Below, piece by piece: positions 50,201 through 55,907 of a stretch of DNA of 60,000 nucleotides. The stretch's first letter is position 1, and every line of letters starts with the position of its first letter. The position numbers and the translations under genes were made by a program. The notes under the pieces are model-generated. The model was not told the DNA's origin. It saw only the letters and a list, made by a program, of their open reading frames with translations, and did not search any database. The stretch is from Hydractinia symbiolongicarpus (taxonomy: Eukaryota > Cnidaria > Hydrozoa > Anthoathecata > Hydractiniidae). The stretch covers positions 7,256,001 through 7,316,000 of the forward strand of contig NC_079887.1 in assembly GCF_029227915.1 (NCBI RefSeq). The letters are read 5' to 3'.

Positions 50201-50423
50201 TACTGATAGTTCTCCATTCACGGCATTTACAGCAAAATAAAAGAAGAGAATTTTAGTAAGAATTTAAGAGATTTAAAAAATATTATGCTAATCTGTGTCA
50301 TTTGTTGAATTTCCGTTTTTACAGCTTTTTTTCTTTGTCATAGAAAATTTAAGTTTTTTTATTTTGTTAAATGATGTATAAGAACATAGCACTTGGTATA
50401 ATACTTACTATAGGTGTGGTCAT
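14734..50423 (-). CDS. FERM plus nine-PDZ scaffold protein (FRMPD2/PTPN13-like, no phosphatase)
   Basis: I joined 46 exons by GT-AG sites (one GC-AG) and phase. The total is 5739 nt, exactly 1913 codons including TAG. Order: start codon exon, FERM (residues about 6-328), proline-rich linker, PDZ1 (about 393), PDZ2 (517), PDZ3 (623), PDZ4 (782), PDZ5 (884), PDZ6 (979), PDZ7 (1074), PDZ8 (1169), disordered linker (1261-1807), PDZ9 (1808-1890) and a short tail ending HVGL. The FERM reads like that of PTPN13 and FRMPD2 (for example YYLQLRKDVLE, LASYALQAELGDY). Those proteins have an N-terminal KIND domain, and five PDZ plus a phosphatase or three PDZ respectively. Here no KIND is visible and no phosphatase follows PDZ9. 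Expected role: a cortical scaffold linking lipid or cytoskeleton to receptors and junction proteins. Exact exons are in the sub-entries. Confidence 0.9.
15596..17137 (-). other. Intron inside PDZ9 with GCTAGCATAAAA repeats
   Basis: Separates the first and second PDZ9 exons. Apart from the minisatellite at 16065-16410 I see no exon. A minus frame across 16601-16918 is open but has no family resemblance and no convincing splice sites. Confidence 0.6.
16065..16410. repeat. Degenerate GCTAGCATAAAA-type minisatellite
   Basis: The words GCTAGC/TAGCTA and CATAAAA alternate at least eight times over some 350 bases, with a loose period of about 25-35 bases. GCTAGC is itself a palindrome, so the array can fold in many ways. 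Confidence 0.6.
17453..19094 (-). CDS. Giant disordered linker exon (547 codons)
   Basis: One 1642-nt exon, phase 0 in (TTTAAAG acceptor) and phase 1 out (AAAAG|GTAAAT). It is rich in Ser, Thr, Asn, Gln and His with almost no hydrophobic core, so it is probably disordered. It contains two sets of short repeats near its C-terminus: three of about 19 residues around SPTHMRKDVN, SLTHVRRDTN and SPTYSGRDVN, and two or more of the form PVxLASRFNxAP. The last pair lies just before PDZ9. Reading on past 17453 gives only residues encoded by a CAA-rich intron. Confidence 0.85.
19310..19700. repeat. Imperfect tandem repeat of about 180 bp with TGACGTCA
   Basis: Two copies share CTGATCAGGAAAATGTATATGATCATGT / CTGATCAAGAAAATGTATAGGATCATGT-like cores (read in pieces near 19400-19430 and 19560-19590), preceded by CTTAAAGCG/CTTGAAACG. 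TGACGTCA palindromes or near-palindromes lie at about 19314, 19472, 19634 and 19683. TGACGTCA is the CRE consensus, but here it travels with the repeat unit. Confidence 0.6.
20202..20493 (+). repeat. Dispersed repeat family R1, copy A (partly duplicated)
   Basis: Contains a tandem 86-bp duplication (20216-20301 and 20302-20387) that includes ACCACATAGACGTCTAGACA, followed by a unique part with AAAATGTTCCTTCAGTG. The inverted copy lies at 36373-36575 in another intron of the same gene. Confidence 0.7.
21588..21845 (+). mobile_element. tRNA-derived SINE, family S1, copy 1
   Basis: The A box TGGCCTAGTGG (21598-21608) and B box GGTTCGGTCCA (21642-21652) have the spacing expected of a Pol III promoter in a tRNA-like head. 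A conserved body follows (TACGGATCAACCCATGCCAT, ATACTTAATGTATACAT), and the end is an AAT repeat. The copy at 43222-43449 shares the body and tail. Confidence 0.75.
22561..23447 (-). CDS. PDZ8 exons (third and fourth cassette exons fused)
   Basis: Exons 23391-23447 (57), 23166-23247 (82) and 22561-22697 (137 = 56 + 81). The ligand loop is GFGMSLT. GGTEIGGIFV, GGAAEKDGR and GDRVVEMDGVSLDG follow, then ATELLKNSAPTATFVLERYK. The LERYK after the last strand is shared with PDZ2. The exon ends at a consensus donor in phase 0 with the giant linker exon. Confidence 0.9.
24014..25119 (-). CDS. PDZ7 exons
   Basis: Exons 25063-25119 (57), 24730-24811 (82), 24485-24540 (56) and 24014-24103 (90), the canonical cassette lengths. 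The ligand loop is GYGLNLT. GGPEIDGVYV, SAADNDGR and GDRLITINGRNVEN follow, then CTEMLKLSQNIAVLHLER. The intron after the third exon contains a degenerate AACCA repeat right next to the splice donor. Confidence 0.88.
24217..24472. repeat. Degenerate AACCA/AACCG microsatellite
   Basis: Some 250 bases of pentamers AACCA, AACTA, AACCG and CACCG, beginning about 10 bases from the donor side of a PDZ7 exon. On the minus strand it makes open frames of Trp, Phe and Val that are not genes. Confidence 0.85.
25470..32408 (-). CDS. PDZ6 exons spanning the 5.3 kb intron
   Basis: Exons 32352-32408 (57), 26987-27068 (82), 25894-25949 (56) and 25470-25559 (90). The ligand loop is GIGVSLT. GGPELGGIYIKG, GGAADMNR and GDRILEVNGISMDG follow, then ASDLLRKAPP. 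The intron after the first exon (27069-32351) houses an intronless gene on the same strand. Donor GTGGGTG after the second exon is acceptable. Helix B starts with Lys (KQQA). Confidence 0.87.
25950..26986 (-). other. PDZ6 intron with a 27-bp minisatellite
   Basis: Apart from the two blocks of the minisatellite (26341-26460 and 26593-26781) it is AT-rich and shows no exon. Confidence 0.6.
26341..26781. repeat. 27-bp minisatellite, two blocks
   Basis: The unit is about GAGGCTTGCATCGGCAAATT plus TAAAATT. Seven in-register copies run from 26593 to 26781 and four more-diverged copies from 26348 to 26460. As 27 is a multiple of three, several frames on both strands stay open and look like nine-residue repeat proteins. 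They have no start context, lie inside an intron and are best read as non-coding. Confidence 0.9.
27400..27501 (-). CDS. Candidate alternative first exon inside the PDZ6 intron
   Basis: An ATG with 34 open codons (starting MGYGKRAFDTIVQYF, ending RLLSKQ) ends at CAG|GTGCTT. It is in phase 0 with the next scaffold exon at 26987-27068, which starts GGPELGG. A TATAAATA lies at 27536-27543 on the same strand, about 35 bases before the ATG. Together this could be a downstream promoter giving a short PDZ6-9 isoform. The donor is not consensus and the 5'UTR would be very short, so it may be chance. Confidence 0.3.
27536..27543 (-). promoter_or_regulatory. TATA-box-like TATAAATA
   Basis: Precedes the candidate alternative exon at 27400-27501. 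Such words are common in DNA this AT-rich, so its position relative to the ATG is the only support. Confidence 0.25.
28390..28635 (-). CDS. Unassigned coding-like stretch ending in a stop
   Basis: 82 open codons between an upstream TAA and a TGA at 28387-28389, without an ATG. The second half is protein-like, with FRKSLKAKKIHPSYKKVL followed by KADDFECQDVLTLVDYLRL. It could be a terminal exon of the nested gene at 29286-30749 or of a short scaffold isoform. No strong acceptor is obvious (candidates are CTACAG and TCACAG near 28575-28590). I do not recognise the sequence. Confidence 0.25.
28806..29080. repeat. CAA/AAC-rich simple repeat
   Basis: Interrupted runs of CAA with AAT, ACG and AAG variants. 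The plus-strand frames over it read Asn, Thr and Gln runs and are not genes. Confidence 0.85.
29286..30749 (-). CDS. Intronless gene nested in the FERM-PDZ gene, Cys-rich C-terminus
   Basis: A single open frame of 487 codons. The ATG context is strong (AAAATGG). Residues 1-47 look folded (LPYLLRTMIIDLLQQNVYQI, then GIRITIDFTE). Residues about 50-260 are Ser/Asn/Thr-rich and probably disordered. Residues 270-325 are basic (MGRKKKLKNVQFKKL, SKRRGKNKK). Residues 345-487 are compact with eleven Cys, including CVDC (380-383), CLCVIC (425-430) and CSCAFC (451-456), a likely zinc-binding module. I do not recognise the family. A nuclear or nucleic-acid-related role is only a guess from the basic and Cys-rich parts. 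It sits on the same strand as its host, inside one intron, which suggests a retrogene or an independently transcribed nested gene. Confidence 0.75.
   Translation of the reverse strand: MASSETELPYLLRTMIIDLLQQNVYQISWKKCNTQHGIRITIDFTETSVADTLPCLLFNGDNKENQYTTTTAKSAEPFDPGEDHTESVQGREAVLVPNKHKSISNIHGLIIDQSSLSHKAEHSMKTALPCGISIVDASNQKYSSNHDLEWQLSNKSHTAKSKEKDKNGNEKPIAESTAPIRNLHHTSNNQSGFVSDSVKNDGYVDQVLVNNTINPDVLKEENNTSTTSTKDNTASSSSWFASNSDTSSVNQKSPSTKSNTEKELEFVPMGRKKKLKNVQFKKLVHTHISTSKNEVGLIGRDFVDTSEVKYTEEELSKRRGKNKKLNTANLDGGPAPLTNGYKNGFRHYYHSDDFRLISKKFIAYDSKANCLVLNYNYHGCVDCIRNSGGCTLNPTHQKFYKKLLNYDAEKLNSLLEFKETVNIRCLCVICEGEERSYTCFNKLSHNALKLCSCAFCLQKQSRKVCLRSEQLRMIMDDGFFPVIPLKP
31498..31617. repeat. Tandem 60-bp duplication
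   Basis: Two adjacent copies of a unit containing TTTTTCGTGTAACTGGTGCC and TTAAAACGTAATA. The copies are nearly identical, so the duplication is recent. Confidence 0.85.
31974..32140. repeat. Direct repeat of about 50 bp with an internal hairpin
   Basis: GAAAACAAATCATGGTTTCC at 31974 and GAAAACAAATGATGGTTTCC at 32081 both continue with ACAATTAGAACCATGA. Each copy includes the inverted pair ATGGTT...AACCAT. TTTTCTAACATATTC also recurs (32063 and 32137). Confidence 0.75.
32470..32700. repeat. Degenerate AGAC/AGAG microsatellite
   Basis: Runs of ACAGACA, GAGAGAC and GGTAGACAGACA in the intron between the PDZ5 and PDZ6 exons. On the opposite strand it yields Leu/Ser/Val/Cys-rich open frames that are not genes. 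Confidence 0.85.
32722..33777 (-). CDS. PDZ5 exons (second and third cassette exons fused, GC donor)
   Basis: Exons 33721-33777 (57), 33399-33536 (138) and 32722-32811 (90). The ligand loop is TFGLSLL. GGPELKGIFI, GGPATTDGR and GDRLIEINGVNLDG follow. The 138-nt exon is exactly 82 + 56. Its donor is CAG|GCAAGT, a GC-AG intron, used at the helix B position common to the family. Helix B reads HHQANDLLKQAP, the only one of the nine with the class I-type His. Confidence 0.87.
34284..34955 (-). CDS. PDZ4 exons (third and fourth cassette exons fused)
   Basis: Exons 34902-34955 (54), 34744-34825 (82) and 34284-34453 (170). The ligand loop is SFGVSLT. GGIQVGGIYI, GGAADQDG and GDRVVEINSRKMDG follow. 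The 170-nt exon equals 56 + 114, so the intron that cuts helix B in its sisters is missing here. The donor GTTTGC is weak but in phase. Helix B starts with Cys (CSDAVEWL), and the tail is Gln-rich (QKMQPQQSSQ). Confidence 0.85.
34550..34615 (-). repeat. tRNA-like head (SINE fragment or tRNA pseudogene)
   Basis: On the minus strand TAGTGTGGTGG (A-box-like) is followed about 35 bases later by GGATCGAATCT (B-box-like). I could not fold a full cloverleaf by eye and see no SINE body, so this is only a tRNA-related fragment in a PDZ4 intron. Confidence 0.35.
35851..38095 (-). CDS. PDZ3 exons and linker exon
   Basis: Exons 38039-38095 (57), 37619-37700 (82), 37193-37248 (56) and 36892-37046 (155), then a linker exon 35851-35977 (127). 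The ligand loop is SLGFSIT. GGLELGGIFV and GDRVVAVH follow, then ALEIIRNATSPVNLIIEK. The linker (about 75 residues) is rich in Ser, Gln and Asn and has no domain. GDRVVAVHD lacks the usual Asn-Gly turn of the strand after GDR. Confidence 0.88.
35978..36891 (-). other. PDZ3/PDZ4 linker intron
   Basis: Contains a run of ten G (about 36267-36276), the inverted repeat copy R1-B (36373-36575) and AT-rich filler. No coding exon was recognised. Confidence 0.55.
36373..36575 (-). repeat. Dispersed repeat family R1, copy B (inverted)
   Basis: On the minus strand it matches 20202-20493 nearly base for base, including GCACACGGGCTGAGTGGTTCG, TAGACGTCTA and the A/T stretch before CTTCAGTA. It has a single copy of the unit that is doubled in copy A. 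Confidence 0.7.
38669..40517 (-). CDS. PDZ2 exons
   Basis: Exons 40461-40517 (57), 40273-40354 (82), 39670-39725 (56) and 38669-38791 (123). The ligand loop is NFGIGFT, followed by GGPELGGVYV and GDRILEID. The third intron cuts helix B after RKK, at the same place as in PDZ1. The fourth exon reads ILETLKQSSGTAIILLERYK and ends with a linker. A complete SINE sits in the intron between exons two and three. Confidence 0.9.
39779..40078 (+). mobile_element. tRNA-derived SINE, family S2
   Basis: Near-consensus A box TGGTACAGCGC (39788-39798) and perfect B box GGTTCAAACCC (39825-39835). The body does not resemble family S1. The 3' end runs into CAATAATAATAAC. It lies in a PDZ2 intron in antisense orientation to the host gene. 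Confidence 0.65.
40856..42557 (-). CDS. PDZ1 exons and following linker
   Basis: Exons 42498-42557 (60 nt), 41484-41565 (82 nt), 41313-41368 (56 nt) and 40856-41029 (174 nt). The carboxylate-binding loop is SFGFSIV. The GGIELGGIFV strand, GPAAHSQQ and GDRIVQIN follow in the usual PDZ order. The fourth exon carries the rest of helix B (AIMTLRNAP) and a linker of about 40 residues. The first residue of helix B is Arg (RREA), not His. Confidence 0.9.
43222..43449 (+). mobile_element. tRNA-derived SINE, family S1, copy 2
   Basis: Body matches the copy at 21588-21845 (CACAGCTACGGGTTAACTTA, TTAATGTATACATT, AAGTGGCTATATCCT) and it ends in AATAATAATAAT. The A box is eroded, and the B box region reads GTGGTTCGATA. 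It sits in the PDZ1/linker intron, on the strand opposite to the host gene. Confidence 0.7.
43529..43719 (-). CDS. Proline/Ser-rich linker exon between FERM and PDZ1
   Basis: A 191-nt exon, phase 1 in and phase 0 out. It starts EDPLPPPTVPSLPS and ends KSKPKPKAE. PPPTVP and the PK repeats suggest a flexible segment, and PLPPPTVP could be an SH3-type ligand (inference). It has no domain of its own. Confidence 0.8.
44214..45609 (-). CDS. FERM F3 (PH-like) lobe exons
   Basis: Exons 45544-45609, 44668-44816 and 44214-44308. They read PYNLGICVRGLVVYD, then WSKVKKMSFKRSKFIVECD, then RYLLKISSSFFNFQM. The F3 lobe of FERM proteins binds phosphoinositides and receptor tails, and the basic KKMSFKR strand is where such contacts usually lie. 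The final helix ends LPEYLPQ and leads into the linker. Lobe order and length are those of a normal FERM domain. Confidence 0.88.
45691..47706 (-). CDS. FERM F2 lobe exons
   Basis: Exons 47630-47706, 46861-47047, 45919-46023 and 45691-45741. The key stretches are VFTVFFRVKYYVENICLL, QYYLQLRKDVLESSVRV, MVLASYALQAELGDY, YFVPQHYLPAK and EAQKLSEYGVLFHRVYK. The four-helix, ACBP-like F2 lobe is complete. The largest exon (187 nt) carries the most conserved FERM signature. Phases run 0, 2, 0, 0, 0 and keep one frame. Confidence 0.9.
47820..50044 (-). CDS. FERM F1 lobe exons
   Basis: Exons 49976-50044 (23 codons), 49156-49246 (phase 1 exit) and 47820-47899. They read TTVLLNGERLHVRVH, then FDAIVEHIGLNEITYFGLMI, then FLNLDDKLNKLSKYAPHLW. 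This is the ubiquitin-like F1 lobe and follows the order and spacing of the PTPN13 F1. All acceptors are TAG after a pyrimidine tract, and the donors are GTAAG, GTGAG and GTATGT. The intron between the second and third exons (47900-49155) carries a diverged repeat with flanking inverted-repeat-like sequence near 48540-48870. Confidence 0.88.
50409..50423 (-). CDS. Candidate first coding exon of the FERM-PDZ gene (MTTPI)
   Basis: Five codons ending at a consensus donor (GTAAGT) that is in phase 0 with the first FERM exon. An in-frame TGA lies three codons before the ATG, so this reads as a first coding exon with 5'UTR upstream. The ATG context is weak (CCAATGA). The alternative is a micro-exon entered at GATCAG, with more exons upstream beyond the window, as PTPN13/FRMPD2 relatives start with a KIND domain. 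Confidence 0.4.
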
Positions 50424-51059
50424 TGGAGCTGATCATAAGTAGCAACCCAATTTTCTTTCAGTTTTATTATATATTTATTTTTTCTGGTTTATTTCTTTCC
50501 TAAATTGTAAAACATTTAAAAGTGTCAAAAATGCACAATTTATTGCTTGTAACAATGTATCCATTTTTCGGAGACCAAAATAAAAAATTACATGTACATA
50601 ATGGTCAAGTTTTTAACAAAAAACGATTGTGTAAAAGCTTTAAACTTCATAGTTAATTTTAACAAACTGCTTTAAATGTCACTGTAAGACTTAAGTTGGA
50701 TTTCCAGTGTTGATACAAATTTATCTTATAAAAAGCAGTAAATCCATTTGCTTTCAGTTACAGTACAATTATTTTTTTGATGTAGTGAAATGGTAATACA
50801 CTGCTCCAGGTAGCCAATAATACAAGATTTGGACGGTGGCTTTTACACAAAGATTCTTTATAATTTCATATTTAATTTTTTTTTTTTAAAAAAATTGTAT
50901 TTCCTAACCCTTTGTAATTCATAAAATTTTATTTCCATTGCCTAGTGGGGCATGAAGCAATTTAAAAAAGACAAAACTGTTAAAAAAACAGATTAATATG
51001 AAGATAACGATATTTTTGTAAGAATATATCAGAATTCATTGCAAAGCTATGAAAATGGT
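50424..51059. other. Region upstream of the candidate start exon
   Basis: AT-rich and without a recognisable TATA box at a useful distance. A T-run followed by an A-run near 50876-50895 could form a short hairpin. I see nothing coding. Confidence 0.45.
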
Positions 51060-51540
51060 ATCACACAAATCTTCATAGAGGGGTAACCGCCATTATTTTG
51101 CTCCAAAATTACCCTGCAAAGCTTAAAAATTATTGTCTTTTGTTCTAAAAGAACGAATGAATTACCATGCAAAGCTTAAAAATCGCTGTATTTTGTTTTA
51201 TTATGACAAGAAAAAGACCCTGCAAAGCTTAAAATGACTGTATTTTGTTTCAAAATGCGAAAAATAAATCACTCTGCGAAGCTTGAAGATCTCTGTATTT
51301 CATTCTAAAATAACGAAAAATCTCTGCAAGGCTTAAAAATTACCCTTTTTCGTTCTAAAATAACAAAAAAAGTTCCTTTGAACGTTAAAATTCTGGTATT
51401 TTGTTCTAAAATAACGAAGACACAGATATACTAAATTTGCACATTGATGCATTTTGTTCTTAGATGACGAAAAAAAAACATAAATAATGCTCAGATCTCA
51501 TTGTATTTTGTGATAAAGTTAAGAAAATGCGTCGCCTTAT
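51060..51540. repeat. Tandem array T1a, period about 60 bp
   Basis: At least six diverged copies of a unit like GCAAAGCTTAAAAATC followed by TGTATTTTGTTCTAAAATAACG. Copies are roughly 75-85% alike by eye. A related array in the opposite orientation lies at 58880-59120. Confidence 0.7.
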
Positions 51541-54270
51541 TTGGTTGTGAAATAGCTGTAAGAACCACAGAATTTATCATTATGTTCGAAATTATTCTTT
51601 GGTATTTTTAGAAATACGAATTCTGTATTTTTTCAAAATAGACATATTTTTTAAAAAATACGAAATTCGTAATTGGTATTTGTTAGAATTTTCCTAAAGT
51701 TTTTAAAAATCTATATTAAAATACCTATATACGTCTGTTTGTCTGTCATGCAAAATTGTTGCTTAGCTGTGCACTGCTGTTTCCCTCTAACCACGCCTGA
51801 ACAATGAAACAACTATAGTATTTGTTTTTTTTTCATAACCTTTTCATCGTCCTACCAACCCGTTTTTATACATCTTTTTAAAGTTGTACTGTAGTTGTAC
51901 TTTCCCTATTTACCACGATTTTAGCCACTGCAAAAAAATGACATTTTCGACCTAGCCACCCAGACCAATTATTCGGGACCATAAATCCACACTATTAATC
52001 TGGGGTAATAAGCCTGTCAACCCTTTTGGGCCAGACTTTAATTTCATCAACCAATCAGAAACCTTATTCTTTCCACAAGTTTACGCAACCTGACGCTTTA
52101 TTATAGGCAGGGCGTCAACGAGATCACCAGAATATACACAGGCAACCACAAGGCCATGAGGACCGATTGGTTTTACATTGCCTTTACACACTTATTCTTT
52201 TCCTCATCTTTTCCCATTTTCTTTGAAGCACTTAGCTCCACATTCTTTTAAAGTTTTTATTCAGTTTGGTATATCAATGTTTTTTTATGTTGGGGTTATG
52301 GCTATCTAGTTAGTTCTTGAGCTACCTCTGGCTAAAAAGTGAAAGTAGACAAATGCAGTTTTTAGCTAGCTACTACAAATTTCTAATTCAATAATTTTTA
52401 TGATGCTAAGTGTAGTTAGGTAACTACACATTTTATTACTGTCATAAAAACTTATTCCGTAAAATAAATTTTGTTAATTGGACAAGGTAAGAATGGGCTG
52501 TTTCCTGTGTTATTTTTGAAATGTGGTATTACGCCTATTACTCATATGTGACACGGTTCACCTGTAATAAACGTTCAACCTAGTGTTAACAACGGGCTGT
52601 TTTTGTGGTTTGGGTGTTTTTTATTCAAGTTGTGATAAGTTTTTTTAGGAAAAGGCTATTACATCTATAGGCATGTGTGACACAGTTTACTTGTAGTAAG
52701 TGCTCAGTCCAGTGTCATGATTAATTTATTAACGTTTACTGAAACTTTTTCTGCAAAATAAAATAATATTGACTAAATTAGTTGGAAATCTTCGTGCATC
52801 GTTAGTTACAGAAAAAACGTCAGAAATCCTTTGATTCTACTTGTATTATTTTCATATTAGACTGGAACATGGGTTTTCGTTTGCCAAAAAAATCAGGCTT
52901 AATGAAAAAAGAAAAGAAGAAAAAAAAAACGATGTTCTCTGCGAAAAAAAATCCATGTATTGTGAAGGTCAAAATAAAAAATGTAAGAGTATCATACTAA
53001 GTCCCAGACCCATGTTGTGATGTGTCTTATTATTTTATTAGGTAGTTGCATCTTTTTTGTAGAAGAAAGGAGAATTTTGAGACATTTCTAGGTTTTTCCT
53101 TGCTTTGGTTAACATCATACATATTTTTTTTTACAAACAAGCAAACAAACCAAGTAGCAGCTCCATTGATAAACAACAAATTTTAATTGACCAAAAAAAT
53201 ATAATAACAAAAAATTACTTGCATACCCGTAAAAAAAAACAAATTTTCTACACCATATTAAAATATATATAAATGTTATGATTTTCATAATAAAGGTTAT
53301 CATATGCTTTTATAACATATTCAACATATATTCAATGACTCAACTACTAAAAACAAAACAGAACAAAAACTTTAAATGAACACATGTCCTTTTCTTCTGT
53401 TCTTCATCTTCTTAACAAAGTTGAAAACAAACTTTTCACTGGTGTCTAAGCACTTTTATGACTTTTATATAGATTAGATTAATCTAATGAATAATAAATG
53501 AGACATGATCCAAGGAAAAGATTATATAAGAATATCTCTTTTGTTTTATATATTCCCAGCTACACAGATTCTTTTTTTTTAGTTTACTCTTAGACTTCAA
53601 AGTCTTTCATTGGAAGGTGAGCAGAGATCTTCACTCCCTCCTCTCTCACACTCTTTTAAAGATTTTTTCCAACAACAGCAATAAAAAAAATATCAAAACA
53701 AAAACATAAAGAAAAGCTAAAGTTTTATATATTACAAACATCTGGAAGACACATAAAAGAAAAAAAAGAATATTAAGGAAAACATTAAAGGGTTAAAAAA
53801 AAATTAAAAATAGATTAAACTTTTGATAAACATAAAAAACCGCACATACTGTGCTCTGACTAAAGTGTTGATTAAAAGAATAAATCATCACCATCTTTAA
53901 GTTTAGTTTATCGACAATAACAAACTAGTTTTTTTTAAAGTACTTTCACAATTGTTTTGTGACTCATCTTAGACGTTAAATTATGTGAATTCAAGTAGTG
54001 AAAGTGATATTGTGTATTGCTTTCATATTATGTTTTAGTAATATTGCTTTGCTGTTATAAAAAATTTCTATTATTTGAACTGTCTATCTTTAAAGTTTAA
54101 ACGTTGTGTATTAGTCCATAATTTTGCTACAGTTGCAATATTTTAAATATAAAATTAAAAGGGAGAGAGCAAAAAAAGAAATATAACATTCACCGATATA
54201 TTTTTTTTAACTGGATCTTTTTACTGCAGAAAACCAATAACACATTTAATTGCCCAGGATCTAAAGTAAA
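51541..54270. other. Non-coding stretch, no gene recognised
   Basis: AT-rich with many poly-A and poly-T runs and the 125-bp duplication at 52540-52730. All frames are short. No splice-bounded exon continuing the FERM-PDZ gene was seen. Confidence 0.5.
52540..52730. repeat. Tandem duplication of about 125 bp
   Basis: TGTGACACGGTTCACCTGTA with ACGTTCAACCTAGTGTTA at 52549, and TGTGACACAGTTTACTTGTA with GTGCTCAGTCCAGTGTCA at 52674. Both are preceded by TATTACGCCTATTAC / TATTACATCTATAGG. Confidence 0.65.
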
Positions 54271-54569
54271 AAACATTTTAAAGGGGAACTAAGCCCAATA
54301 TTTGCAAAATATATTTGAAAGCTGTAATTTTTCGTTGAAATACTGAAATATTTTAAAAAAAAATCAATTTCCCCCCTTTTTGGCATATAAATTGTTTACA
54401 GTAGTCGCCATAACATAATTGAAAGAACATCTGCAATGGAGACCTGTGATGCAACTTACGCTCATGTCAATTCTTCGCACTCTTAATCTTATACAGAATA
54501 TAAAACTATCGTAGTACAACGTGTGCATGATACTTCTCCGTTAGTTGTTATTATTTATATTTGCAAAAC

Positions 54570-54840
54570 GATTTTTGTAAACTATACCCATTTGTAAAAC
54601 ATGTGGTTGCAAAAATAGTACACCGAAAAAAAGTGAGATTTTTTTTTTACGATTCCAGGACCCAGCAGTAGTGAAGAAAGTTACATTGTCTGAAGTGGGT
54701 TAACAACATTAGTCGTGCTGTTGTAAATACTTTAAAATTTTGTAAGGACACCATGTTGTGCGAAAATCATTTAATGCATAAAGAAAGAAATATGTTTGCC
54801 AGGAGAGTTCCAGGAAAGAAAAAAGAAAGAGTTGTTGTCA
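54570..54840 (+). pseudogene. Possible THAP-like domain remnant
   Basis: On the plus strand TCGCKNSTPKK-like residues (from ACATGTGGTTGCAAAAATAG) are followed after a frame change by PGPSSSEESYI, then LKFCKDTMLCENHLMH. Cys-x-Cys, a proline-bearing turn, and a late Cys...His pair in this order recall the THAP zinc finger found in P-element-like transposases. Several frame changes and an internal stop show it is broken. The call rests on weak similarity seen by eye. Confidence 0.25.
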
Positions 54841-55553
54841 GGAGCAGTACTGTCAAAATTTTTGCACAAAACATATGACAAAATAAACATAAATAGGACA
54901 AAACGCTTACAATAGCGAAAATCATCTAAAAACCGTAATGTTTTTTTATATTCGTTTCATATTATCTATACAAAGTCTTTGAAGCCAGTATATTGACCTT
55001 AGGGATCTGGAAATGTTTTACGAATTTTGTGAACAACGAAAGTTGGGATGAAAACACAACAACTTTTGCCAAGTCTTTCGTAAAAAAAAACCCACACTGT
55101 GTATTGTCTGTACTTATGTATCTCATTTTTCTAAAATCATATCAAAATTCATGTTGCGGTGTAAATTGGGACTGAATAGAATATAACAGAACTGAATAGA
55201 ATATAAATGGAAGCATGTGTGCTCTCCCTTTTTTTGTTGTTCTTCAACCTTTATCATTCATAAAGTTGAGAATTCTTTACAACAATTGTAGCTAATTCAA
55301 GACTCTAGCTAATTTCCCTCATATAGCATGGGTTGACCTGTTGCTGTGGTGAAGACGGGTTCAATAATTCATTTTCCCCACACCACAGGAAAAATGTTTT
55401 GTTTTAGAATTCTGGGATTTAAAATCTGACCACACACTTAATTTGTGCTTTAGCCTTTCTAATTTAATTTTTTTCATGTTGGCAAAAATGCTTTTTTTGC
55501 TTCACACCGAAAAACCTGATTTTGTTTTGTTTTACTATATTTGTTTTTGTTAA

Positions 55554-55857
55554 AGGTTACCTCCCACGAAAAATCAAGTTGAGCTCATATAAAAGATCTT
55601 TGAAAGTTCTCTAGAAATATTTTTATTTTTTTGAAAGTGAACGGCCAGAAAACATTTTTAACTTTCTATGGCTTGTCAAAAATGTTAAATTAATCCCCTT
55701 GTAGAGCACACTTATGACATCATGCATAATTAGTAAATCTTCTTAGTCCAAATACTAAAGAATTAATCAAGAATTTATAAAAAAATATTTAAATTCCTAG
55801 ACAACCTTTCAAGCTCTTTCATACGCAATTAACTTTATTTTTCGCGGGAGGTAACCT
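55554..55857. mobile_element. TTAA-type MITE, 304 bp (piggyBac-like ends)
   Basis: Inverted ends AGGTTACCTCCCACGAAAAA and its complement TTTTTCGCGGGAGGTAACCT differ by one base over 21. Both are flanked by TTAA (55550-55553 and 55858-55861). The interior has no open frame. TTAA duplication is the hallmark of piggyBac-type transposition. The LINE tail begins only about 14 bases further on. Confidence 0.85.
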
Positions 55858-55907
55858 TTAAATTAAGAGAGACAATCATCATCATCATCATCATCATCAT
55901 TCTCGGC

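Noticed and set aside
51060-51540. CRISPR-like array
   Set aside because: Units are diverged and contiguous without unique spacers of constant length, and the DNA is eukaryotic.
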